Position numbers and translations under genes: made by a program. DNA of 5,360 nt, taken from assembly GCA_037443085.1 (NCBI GenBank), contig JBBIPA010000083.1, positions 1-5,360 on the forward strand. The letters are read 5' to 3'. Each line of letters opens with the position of its first letter. The first letter of the stretch is position 1. The notes under the pieces are model-generated. The model searched no databases, had not been told where the DNA came from, and worked only from the letters and a program-made list of their open reading frames with translations. Shown one piece after another: positions 1-4,257 of the stretch. Source of the stretch: JBBIPA01 sp037443085. Lineage in GTDB: Bacteria > Chloroflexota > Dehalococcoidia > GIF9 > UBA5629.

Positions 1-316
1 GCGATAGCTGGTTCCAGGTCTCACCGTTGTTGCGGGTGAGGCTGAACGCAGACTCGTCCAGATACACCACGTTGAATATGCCGCCGGGCCAGGAAAGCTG
101 TCCATTATCCTGATTGGTAATAACAGAGAACGGCCCATCGTAGCTCATGGCGCCGGTGGTAGTATAGGCCACGCCCTGAGCGGCGAAGATCGGCGACCAG
201 ACCACCCAGGCATTGCCGTAGCCGGTATAGTTCTGCCGGCAATACTGCCACTCATCATAGTAGCCAGCAGCGCCGGTAGGCGGTTTCTTGGCGGATACCA
301 GCAGGGGATGGGACAT
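1..316 (-). pseudogene. Shifted-frame continuation of the Asp-box protein (partial, runs off left edge)
   Basis: After the break near 291, the second minus-strand frame stays open to the window edge and gives sensible extracellular-protein sequence: VSAKKPPTGAAGYYDEWQYC, followed by YTGYGNAWVVW, and ending SLTRNNGETWNQLS. That last stretch contains a clear Asp box (NNGETW), the same motif type as in the upstream part. In this frame a TGA lies just upstream of an ATG at 314-316 that has no convincing ribosome-binding site, so it is unlikely to be an independent gene. Restoring one base in the GGC run near 291-294 (GGCGG to GGCCGG) would join CWYP directly to AKKPPTG. The piece is therefore best read as the same gene, either a real frameshift mutation or a sequencing/assembly error. 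The gene continues beyond position 1. Confidence 0.75.
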
Positions 317-1587
317 ACTGTCGGCGAGTCAGTAAACCATACCGGCACTGAAGCGGTGCAGACGTTGCCTAATCTCTCGCCCACCAGCAGTTTACCCGAG
401 GCATAGGTGCCCCAGTAAGCAATGCTGGCAGCCCTTCTCCCGTGCTGGTTATCTGCTTGATATTTAAATGTAGTGCTGTTATCCATCAGCGTGTACACGA
501 TATTATCATCGATGCGGTAGACGCCGCGGTTGGGCAGACCGGCGGAGCGATTGATAGCATCGGTGCAAACGTAGAACCGGCGCAGGCTGGCGCTCTGTCC
601 GGAGAAGTCTGATGGCATCTCCAGGTCTGCGGTGATGATTTCCGTCACCCGGGGTGACGAACCAGCAGCGGCGGTAGCGTTCTTGATTTCTACCTGCGAG
701 CCAGGAGCCTGCCAGTTGGTAGAGTTGTTAGATACATCGTGGGCTCCGGTAACAAGGTAAGTTCCAGTGCTATCAGAGTAAACCACGGCTATGGTTAGGT
801 CGCCGTTATAGGTTGGCGAGAACTTGGCCACTACGATATCGCCATTGAACGGATTGGTCGATGGCGGGCTGCCGCTGGCGGTGTTTTGCACATTCCAGCC
901 TCCGTAGCCCGGCGTTTTCATGATCCACAGCTTATTACGGCCAGCAGTGGCGGTGCCATCGCGAACACCGACCAGGATATCTCGGCGGCCGCCGTAATCT
1001 ACAGAAATATCCAGCGTGCTGATGGCATAGCCTGCTGCCGGTGCCTGGGCACCGGGCCAATTAGTATTATGCCAATCAGTGCCACCGTTTACTGAAATGA
1101 ACACCATCTGGTTGGTGATACTGGTAACCACGCTTACCGCCGCCACGATGATTTCGGGGTTATCCGGGGCAATGGCAATGTCCCAGACGATTACCGTGGC
1201 CAGGTCTGCTCCAGTGACTGCCTTCACCAGTCCGGCATAAACACCGCCCCAGGAAATGCCGCCATTGTAAGACTTATATAGGCGCAGTTTCGAGGTATTG
1301 GCCGGATTGGCTACCACCTGCGAGATGATGGCGTACATGACATAGCCGTCACGGCTTACCAGCAGTTTGACGATTTCGGAGCCGGCCTCACCACCTAACA
1401 CGATAGGCGAAAATATATTGTTGATGGAACCATCTTGAGTATCTGGAGTATCCACCGTCACCCATTCCATAATGCCGGAATAACCGGCGACCGGCTGGGG
1501 GCTCATTAGCCTGCCGGGAACTATGAAGCTGGCAATGAGAATCACGGTAACAAGCACGCCAAGGATGCTCAAATACTTATTTTTCAT
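145..1587 (-). CDS. Secreted Asp-box (BNR-like) beta-propeller protein, frameshifted near its visible end
   Basis: I do not recognise a specific gene. Residues 1-26 form a signal peptide or anchor: Lys at positions 2 and 4, then a hydrophobic run to about residue 23. Two Asp-box-type motifs follow, SYNGGISW (106-113) and SVNGGTDW (165-172), in beta-rich sequence. Asp boxes mark propeller blades in sialidase-like, VPS10-like and photosystem-assembly-factor-like proteins, but no sialidase catalytic set is visible, so enzymatic function is not claimed. The start at 1587 is chosen because GGAG (1593-1596) lies 5 nt upstream; an in-frame ATG at 1689 would add 34 residues with no signal-peptide character. 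The frame looks genuine through residue 432 (…CPIPCWYP). From about 291 down to the stop at 145 it turns Pro/Arg/Ala-rich, and the plausible protein continues in another frame. Expression probably comes from the promoter at 1770-1797. Family confidence is good; the exact role is unknown. Confidence 0.85.
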   Translation of the reverse strand: MKNKYLSILGVLVTVILIASFIVPGRLMSPQPVAGYSGIMEWVTVDTPDTQDGSINNIFSPIVLGGEAGSEIVKLLVSRDGYVMYAIISQVVANPANTSKLRLYKSYNGGISWGGVYAGLVKAVTGADLATVIVWDIAIAPDNPEIIVAAVSVVTSITNQMVFISVNGGTDWHNTNWPGAQAPAAGYAISTLDISVDYGGRRDILVGVRDGTATAGRNKLWIMKTPGYGGWNVQNTASGSPPSTNPFNGDIVVAKFSPTYNGDLTIAVVYSDSTGTYLVTGAHDVSNNSTNWQAPGSQVEIKNATAAAGSSPRVTEIITADLEMPSDFSGQSASLRRFYVCTDAINRSAGLPNRGVYRIDDNIVYTLMDNSTTFKYQADNQHGRRAASIAYWGTYASGKLLVGERLGNVCTASVPVWFTDSPTVCPIPCWYPPRNRLPALLATMMSGSIAGRTIPATAMPGWSGRRSSPLRAWPILPPAP

Positions 1588-1763
1588 TTTCACTCCATAA
1601 TAGTTTGGTGTACAGAGGAATTTTTCTATCATTAACCCCGGGCAAAAACAAACTACTACACCCGGTTTTCGGGTGGGAATCGGAGACAAAATAATAAGAC
1701 TCGCAGAGACGCGAGGACGTTATCCCCTTACTGATACTATACATAAGTACTATACTAATAGTT
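1588..1763 (-). other. Hairpin-rich 5' leader of the Asp-box gene
   Basis: If transcription starts about 7 nt past the -10 at 1770-1775, the leader is about 175 nt. It holds two perfect short hairpins. The first is CTCGC/GCGAG (1700-1704 with 1711-1715), followed in the direction of transcription by a T-rich run. The second is CACCCG/CGGGTG (1659-1664 with 1670-1675, 5-nt loop), followed after a short gap by TTTGTTTTTG. Both look like weak terminators. A direct repeat TACTATAC occurs at 1735-1742 and 1748-1755, 13 bp apart, close to the predicted start. No coding sequence is evident here. A regulatory role is inferred from the shape only. Confidence 0.4.
1593..1596 (-). promoter_or_regulatory. 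Ribosome binding site that sets the Asp-box protein start
   Basis: GGAG on the minus strand sits 5 nt before the ATG at 1587. It favours this start over the longer in-frame ATG at 1689, whose upstream sequence has no comparable site. Confidence 0.7.
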
Positions 1764-1769
1764 TCTTCA

Positions 1770-1797
1770 ATTATACCTGTTTCGGGAACGTTGTCAA
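1770..1797 (-). promoter_or_regulatory. Sigma70-type promoter for the Asp-box gene
   Basis: On the minus strand, TTGACA (1792-1797) and TATAAT (1770-1775) both match the vegetative sigma consensus perfectly with a 16-bp spacer. The orientation and position fit the gene starting at 1587. The predicted start point is around 1763. Confidence 0.75.
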
Positions 1798-1855
1798 TAG
1801 CTCAGTGGACTCGTGAGTCTCAAGGAGGTGTATTTTCAGGCATCCTGGCTCACTA
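1798..1855. promoter_or_regulatory. Spacer between divergent promoters with a small palindrome
   Basis: The stretch separates the leftward and rightward -35 elements. It contains the inverted repeat GACTC-GT-GAGTC (1808-1819). It also contains AGGCAT (1838-1843), which pairs with ATGCCT (1863-1868) across the rightward -35. Either could be an operator. Nothing coding is seen. Confidence 0.3.
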
Positions 1856-1884
1856 TGGACATATGCCTAATCTCATGTTATAGT
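1856..1884 (+). promoter_or_regulatory. Promoter for the TPR lipoprotein gene
   Basis: TGGACA (1856-1861) and TATAGT (1879-1884) each match the sigma70 consensus at five of six positions, with a 17-bp spacer. The predicted start near 1891 gives a leader of about 32 nt to the ATG at 1923, which suits the ribosome-binding site at 1913. The -35 lies between arms of an AGGCAT/ATGCCT inverted repeat. Confidence 0.6.
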
Positions 1885-1912
1885 TATCTAGCGTTTACTC
1901 ACAGATGAAGAT

Positions 1913-1917
1913 AGGAG
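1913..1917 (+). promoter_or_regulatory. Ribosome binding site that sets the TPR lipoprotein start
   Basis: AGGAG lies 5 nt before the ATG at 1923. The in-frame ATG at 1905 has no such site and would sit only about 14 nt into the predicted transcript. The shorter product also begins with a more typical lipoprotein signal. Confidence 0.7.
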
Positions 1918-1922
1918 TATAC

Positions 1923-3368
1923 ATGAACCATGCTATTAAATGCCTTTTCTTGCTGCTGGTGCTGGCAGTTTCACTGCTATCCTGCACTGCCGTAGAAAGT
2001 CAACTTAAGGCAGGGGACGGCTATCGCGACCAGAAACAATGGGACAGTGCTCTGGCTGAATATAGCAAGGTAATCCAGGCAAATCCCGGTTCTGCCATTG
2101 CCTATGTTAGAAGGGGAACGGTGTACCTGGAAAAGAAGCAGGCTGAACCGGCTATTGCTGATTTCACCAAGGCCATAGAGTTGGACCCGAAATATGCCGA
2201 AGCCTATTTACTGCGGGGGAATGTCTATACGCTCGTCGGCAAACTCGACCAGGCTCTGCCTGATTTCAACAAGGCCATTGAGCTGCAGCCTGATTATATT
2301 GCTGCTTACCAGAGCCGCGGTATTTACCATCAAATAAAGCAGCAATGGGAGCCGGCAATGGCCGATTTCACCAAGGCGATAACGCTTGACCCTAAATTCA
2401 TCGCTGCGTATGAAGCCAGGGGTGACTTATACCTGGGGCTGGGCAAATTGAATGAGGCTGTCGCTGACTATACTAAAATCATGGAGCTGGCACCCAATAG
2501 CGTTGGTGCCTACTTAAAACGAGGCAATGCCTACACTGCTGCCAAACAATGGGACCTGGCTGTTGCTGATATTTCTCGGGCAATCCAACTCAATCCCAAC
2601 AATGCCCAGGCCTATATGAACCGCGGCTCAATGTATATGGATTTGGGCAAATTGGATCTGGCTATTGCCGACCTTAGCCAGACCATCAAGCTAGAACCTG
2701 CCTATAACCTCGCCTATGCTTTCCGCGGCGATGCCTATGCCGCGATGGGGCAATGGGACAGGGCTGTTGCCGATTACTCCAAGTTCATTGAACTATCTCC
2801 TAATGTGATGAGAGGATATGCCAGCCGGGGTCGGGCTTATTTCCAGCAGGGGAAACCGGAACTGGCGTTAACTGACTTCAACAAGGCTGTCCAGCTCAGC
2901 CCTAACAGTCATGAGGCACTTTATATGCGGGGAAACTTTTATTCGGAGAGCGGCAAGTTTGACCTGGCCATAGCTGATTTCAACAAGGCTATAGAGCTCC
3001 AGCCCAGGTTCGCTGACGCTTTCAATCTCAGAGGCAAGGCTTATCTCGGTCAGGGCAAAGTTGACCTGGCCATAGCTGATTTTAACAAGGTAATAGAGCT
3101 GCTCCCTAACAATTCGGGAGTTTATGTTAATCGAGCCCTTGCCTATGTTCAGAAAGGAATGATGAGCGCTGCCCTGGCTGATTTCAACAAAGCTATTGAG
3201 ATCAACCCCAATCTTGCTGAAGGTTACTTCAATAGAGGGCTGTTCTACAAGCTGCGCAAGGAACCTACACAGGCAATAGCTGATTTCAGGAAGGTAATTG
3301 AACTGAGCAAAGAGCCGAGAATGGTGAGCCAGGCACAGGAGCAATTAAAGGAGCTGGGGGTGAAGTAA
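1923..3368 (+). CDS. Tetratricopeptide (TPR) repeat lipoprotein, 13 TPR units
   Basis: The 481-residue product starts with a lipoprotein signal: a Lys at 6, a hydrophobic stretch 8-19, and the lipobox LLSC with Cys21 as the likely lipidated residue. Residues 24-465 are thirteen contiguous 34-residue TPR units without gaps, each close to the pattern AxAYxxRGxxY…A(I/V)ADFxKAIELxPN. Sixteen residues (RMVSQAQ to GVK) cap the end. TPR arrays form a right-handed superhelix that binds peptides or partner proteins; no enzymatic domain is present, so the protein is probably a scaffold or adaptor anchored on the outside of the cytoplasmic membrane. The ligand cannot be told from sequence. Central units alternate between 'QW' and 'GKL' types, and units 10 and 11 are still very similar in DNA, pointing to growth by duplication. 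The gene is monocistronic, divergent from the Asp-box gene and convergent with the HTH gene. Confidence 0.95.
   Translation: MNHAIKCLFLLLVLAVSLLSCTAVESQLKAGDGYRDQKQWDSALAEYSKVIQANPGSAIAYVRRGTVYLEKKQAEPAIADFTKAIELDPKYAEAYLLRGNVYTLVGKLDQALPDFNKAIELQPDYIAAYQSRGIYHQIKQQWEPAMADFTKAITLDPKFIAAYEARGDLYLGLGKLNEAVADYTKIMELAPNSVGAYLKRGNAYTAAKQWDLAVADISRAIQLNPNNAQAYMNRGSMYMDLGKLDLAIADLSQTIKLEPAYNLAYAFRGDAYAAMGQWDRAVADYSKFIELSPNVMRGYASRGRAYFQQGKPELALTDFNKAVQLSPNSHEALYMRGNFYSESGKFDLAIADFNKAIELQPRFADAFNLRGKAYLGQGKVDLAIADFNKVIELLPNNSGVYVNRALAYVQKGMMSAALADFNKAIEINPNLAEGYFNRGLFYKLRKEPTQAIADFRKVIELSKEPRMVSQAQEQLKELGVK
1992..3317 (+). repeat. Tandem 102-bp coding repeats (13 TPR units)
   Basis: Thirteen uninterrupted 102-bp units encode the TPR array. 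Most have diverged in DNA, but the segment at 2961-3000 and its counterpart 102 bp later (3063-3102) match at 36 of 40 positions. This is consistent with a recent duplication or gene conversion. Such an array could expand or contract in frame. Confidence 0.85.
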
Positions 3369-3378
3369 GTCTAATTTC

Positions 3379-3415
3379 CCCCTCCCTCTAACTCCCTTCC
3401 GCCAGGGGAGGGAGG
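3379..3415. repeat. C/G-rich inverted repeat after the TPR gene
   Basis: CCTCCCT (3381-3387) pairs with AGGGAGG (3409-3415), and an inner CTCCC/GGGAG (3392-3396 with 3406-3410) can extend the fold. It starts 12 nt after the TPR stop but lacks a U-tract, so it is not a standard intrinsic terminator. CCCCTCCCT recurs at 3435-3443. It may act as an mRNA 3' end stabiliser, or be a dispersed intergenic repeat. Confidence 0.5.
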
Positions 3416-3446
3416 ATATCCCAAACCCATTGTTCCCCTCCCTGTC

Positions 3447-3484
3447 ATTCTGAGGAGTCCACTTCAGGTGGACGACGTGAGAAT
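3447..3484. repeat. Short palindromic repeat element
   Basis: GTCCAC-TTCAG-GTGGAC (3457-3473) is a perfect 6-bp stem with a 5-nt loop. Outer arms ATTCT (3447-3451) and AGAAT (3480-3484) pair across an internal mismatch. The element resembles short dispersed palindromic intergenic repeats that I recall from many bacterial genomes. The family name is not known to me. Confidence 0.55.
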
Positions 3485-3504
3485 CCCTTCACTTACACCT
3501 CATC

Positions 3505-3531
3505 GTCATTGCGAGCGAAGCGTGGCAATCC
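3505..3531. repeat. Dispersed intergenic palindrome (GTCATTGCGAGCG type)
   Basis: ATTGC (3508-3512) pairs with GCAAT (3525-3529) around GAGCGAAGCGTG. Sequences very like this occur as multi-copy noncoding repeats in diverse bacteria, from memory and unverified here. It lies just past the stop of the convergent HTH gene and could serve as a 3' hairpin for it. Confidence 0.6.
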
Positions 3532-3543
3532 CTACACCCGTGC

Positions 3544-3807
3544 TTATGCCACTTGAGCGGCGGTCTCGGCGCTTCCCTGATTTCCGCCGTTGTTGCCGTT
3601 TGTGCCGTTAGTGCCATTGGTGCCATTATGTTGCAGGAAATCGGCGATGTCGTCCTTATCAAAGCGGCGGTCGCCCCGAGGCCCAATGCGATAGGGCTTC
3701 AGGATTCCCTGGTCGCTCCATCTTCGCACGGTATTTATGTGTATGTGCAGCAGACGGGACACCTCTGCTGGCGTAAGCATTCTATTCCTGCCGTTTACCA
3801 TTACCAT
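3544..3807 (-). CDS. MerR-like / excisionase-family helix-turn-helix DNA-binding protein
   Basis: Residues 11-59 form a single winged helix-turn-helix of the MerR/HTH_17 (excisionase, BldC-like) type. LTPAEVSRLL is the first helix, HINTVRRWSDQG the turn and recognition helix, and RIGPRGDRRF the wing, followed by DKDDIADFLQ. Proteins of this size in the family act as transcription regulators or phage-type directionality factors. No integrase lies in the window, so a regulator is the better reading. Residues 61-77 are a low-complexity Asn-Gly-Thr tail, followed by ETAAQVA; the tail is probably disordered. The start at 3807 has AAAGGAGG upstream at 3818-3825, with about 10 nt of spacing. The gene diverges from the surface-protein gene at 4258 and is convergent with the TPR gene. 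Repeats in the shared upstream region are candidate operators. I found no convincing -35/-10 pair for it; a TATAGA at 3847-3852 (minus strand) is only a weak -10. Confidence 0.9.
   Translation of the reverse strand: MVMVNGRNRMLTPAEVSRLLHIHINTVRRWSDQGILKPYRIGPRGDRRFDKDDIADFLQHNGTNGTNGTNGNNGGNQGSAETAAQVA
3586..3630. repeat. 9-bp tandem repeat inside the HTH gene
   Basis: Five imperfect copies of a 9-bp unit (GCCGTTGTT, GCCGTTTGT, GCCGTTAGT, GCCATTGGT, GCCATTATG) encode the Asn-Gly-Thr tail on the minus strand. Because the unit is three codons, slippage changes tail length without breaking the frame. Confidence 0.8.
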
Positions 3808-3817
3808 ATTAACTTTT

Positions 3818-3825
3818 CCTCCTTT
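3818..3825 (-). promoter_or_regulatory. Ribosome binding site of the HTH gene
   Basis: AAAGGAGG on the minus strand is a strong Shine-Dalgarno match. It lies 10 nt before the ATG at 3807 and 16 nt before the next in-frame ATG, so the first ATG is preferred. Confidence 0.7.
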
Positions 3826-3857
3826 AACGTATTTGCAAGCCAGTCATCTATACTTTA

Positions 3858-3966
3858 ACCTACCAGACCTCACCTAACATCACCTGAAGGTACTGATTTT
3901 GGGGTTGACGTTGGTACTGTGAAATTTTTGGGAAAAAAGTACCATTGTTGGGAGGTTTAGTGAGGT
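3858..3966. promoter_or_regulatory. Operator-like repeat cluster between divergent genes
   Basis: TCACCT occurs at 3870-3875 and again exactly 10 bp later (3880-3885). GAGGT occurs at 3952-3956 and again exactly 10 bp later (3962-3966). ACCTCACCTAA (3867-3877) is the near-exact inverse of TTAGTGAGGT (3957-3966), with one base of difference in length. Between them are GGTACT at 3889 and 3913 and its inverse AGTACC at 3938-3943. One-helical-turn spacing suggests cooperative protein binding. The right-hand copies end 8 bp before the -35 at 3975. The nearest candidate binder is the divergent HTH protein. This is inference only. Confidence 0.45.
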
Positions 3967-3974
3967 AAAGTGGC

Positions 3975-4002
3975 TTGACAGATACGACAGTAGTTGTATA
4001 AT
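3975..4002 (+). promoter_or_regulatory. Consensus sigma70-type promoter for the leader and surface-protein gene
   Basis: TTGACA (3975-3980) and TATAAT (3997-4002) match the consensus exactly with a 16-bp spacer, the same architecture as the promoter at 1770-1797. The predicted start is near 4009, giving a leader of about 250 nt before the ATG at 4258. Confidence 0.8.
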
Positions 4003-4008
4003 TAGCAT

Positions 4009-4225
4009 ACAAGCCTACGAAGAGGAGGCTTCTTTTGTTTTGCCTGTGTGACTAAGGTCACAGATTAGTTTAACAGGGGAGGTTATTCTTAACAGGTCAA
4101 GAGAAAACTGGCATATAGCTGAGTAAATAGGGTGCAGTGATTCACTACTGCTAGAGTGGTTGCCTGTAGTAGTGAGGAGCGAATGGCAAAACCGACCTAT
4201 GAATTACGGTTTTGCCATTTTTGTT
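4009..4225 (+). ncRNA. Structured leader RNA or small RNA ending at an intrinsic terminator; class unknown
   Basis: This stretch lies between a perfect promoter and a strong terminator and has several possible hairpins. AAGCCT/AGGCTT (4011-4016 with 4026-4031) is followed by CTTTTGTTTTG. TGTGAC-TAAG-GTCACA (4047-4062) can be closed by CCTG/CAGG (4043-4046 with 4074-4077). TCACTACT/AGTAGTGA (4142-4149 with 4168-4175) competes with GCAGTG/TACTGC (4134-4139 with 4146-4151). GGTTGCC (4158-4164) could also pair with GGCAA..CC of the terminator's left arm, with a 2-nt bulge. Such exclusive pairings are what an attenuator needs. I compared it by eye with common riboswitch cores (c-di-GMP, cobalamin, SAM, TPP, glycine, fluoride, T-box) and recognised none. 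It could equally be an independent small RNA of about 215 nt. Confidence 0.45.
4182..4225 (+). terminator. Intrinsic terminator / attenuator in the surface-protein leader
   Basis: AATGGCAAAACCG (4182-4194) and CGGTTTTGCCATT (4207-4219) form a perfect 13-bp stem with a 12-nt loop, followed by TTTTTGTTT. It lies 36 nt before the ATG at 4258 and only about 170 nt after the promoter start, with no complete gene in between. It therefore either ends a small RNA or gates read-through into the surface-protein gene. Confidence 0.85.
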
Positions 4226-4239
4226 TCTGGAGTCAATAG
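4183..4239 (+). CDS. Possible 18-residue leader peptide running through the terminator
   Basis: The short frame encodes MAKPTYELRFCHFCFWSQ. AGGAG (4175-4179) lies upstream, but only 3 nt from the ATG, which is tight. Codons 1-13 lie on the terminator stem and loop, and the stop (4237-4239) is 1 nt before the AAAGGAGG that serves the surface-protein gene. A ribosome translating it would hold the terminator open and deliver itself to the next start. No family is recognised. The frame could be chance, because a palindrome of this length often contains one. Confidence 0.22.
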   Translation: MAKPTYELRFCHFCFWSQ

Positions 4240-4240
4240 C

Positions 4241-4250
4241 AAAGGAGGAG
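4241..4250 (+). promoter_or_regulatory. Ribosome binding site of the surface-protein gene
   Basis: AAAGGAGGAG is a near-perfect Shine-Dalgarno sequence, with AGGAGG ending 9 nt before the ATG at 4258. It lies beyond the terminator, so it is transcribed only on read-through. Confidence 0.8.
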
Positions 4251-4257
4251 ACACGAA

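Noticed and set aside
886..1095. Small plus-strand frame inside the Asp-box gene
   Set aside because: Antisense to well-supported coding sequence, with no ribosome-binding site.
1588..1689. 34-residue N-terminal extension of the Asp-box protein (ATG at 1689)
   Set aside because: It overlaps the leader hairpin at 1659-1675, lacks a ribosome-binding site and would bury the signal peptide; the ATG at 1587 has GGAG at good spacing.
1822..1830. Perfect Shine-Dalgarno-like AAGGAGGTG
   Set aside because: No start codon at a usable distance, and it lies upstream of the predicted TPR transcript start.
1905..1922. Upstream ATG for the TPR lipoprotein
   Set aside because: No Shine-Dalgarno, and too close to the predicted transcript start; the ATG at 1923 has AGGAG 5 nt upstream.
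2868..3344. Long minus-strand frame opposite the TPR repeats
   Set aside because: A shadow created by the 102-bp repeats; its protein only mirrors repeat periodicity and has no start signal.
3586..3630. CRISPR-like repeat
   Set aside because: 9-bp in-frame coding repeats with no spacers; likewise the TPR array is protein-coding.
3544..3807. Excisionase of an integrated element
   Set aside because: The fold is compatible, but no integrase, att-like duplication or phage gene is in the window; a transcription regulator is the simpler reading.
3553..3858. Plus-strand frame over the HTH gene
   Set aside because: It is the antisense of a clear HTH protein, and the 9-bp repeat keeps it open artificially.
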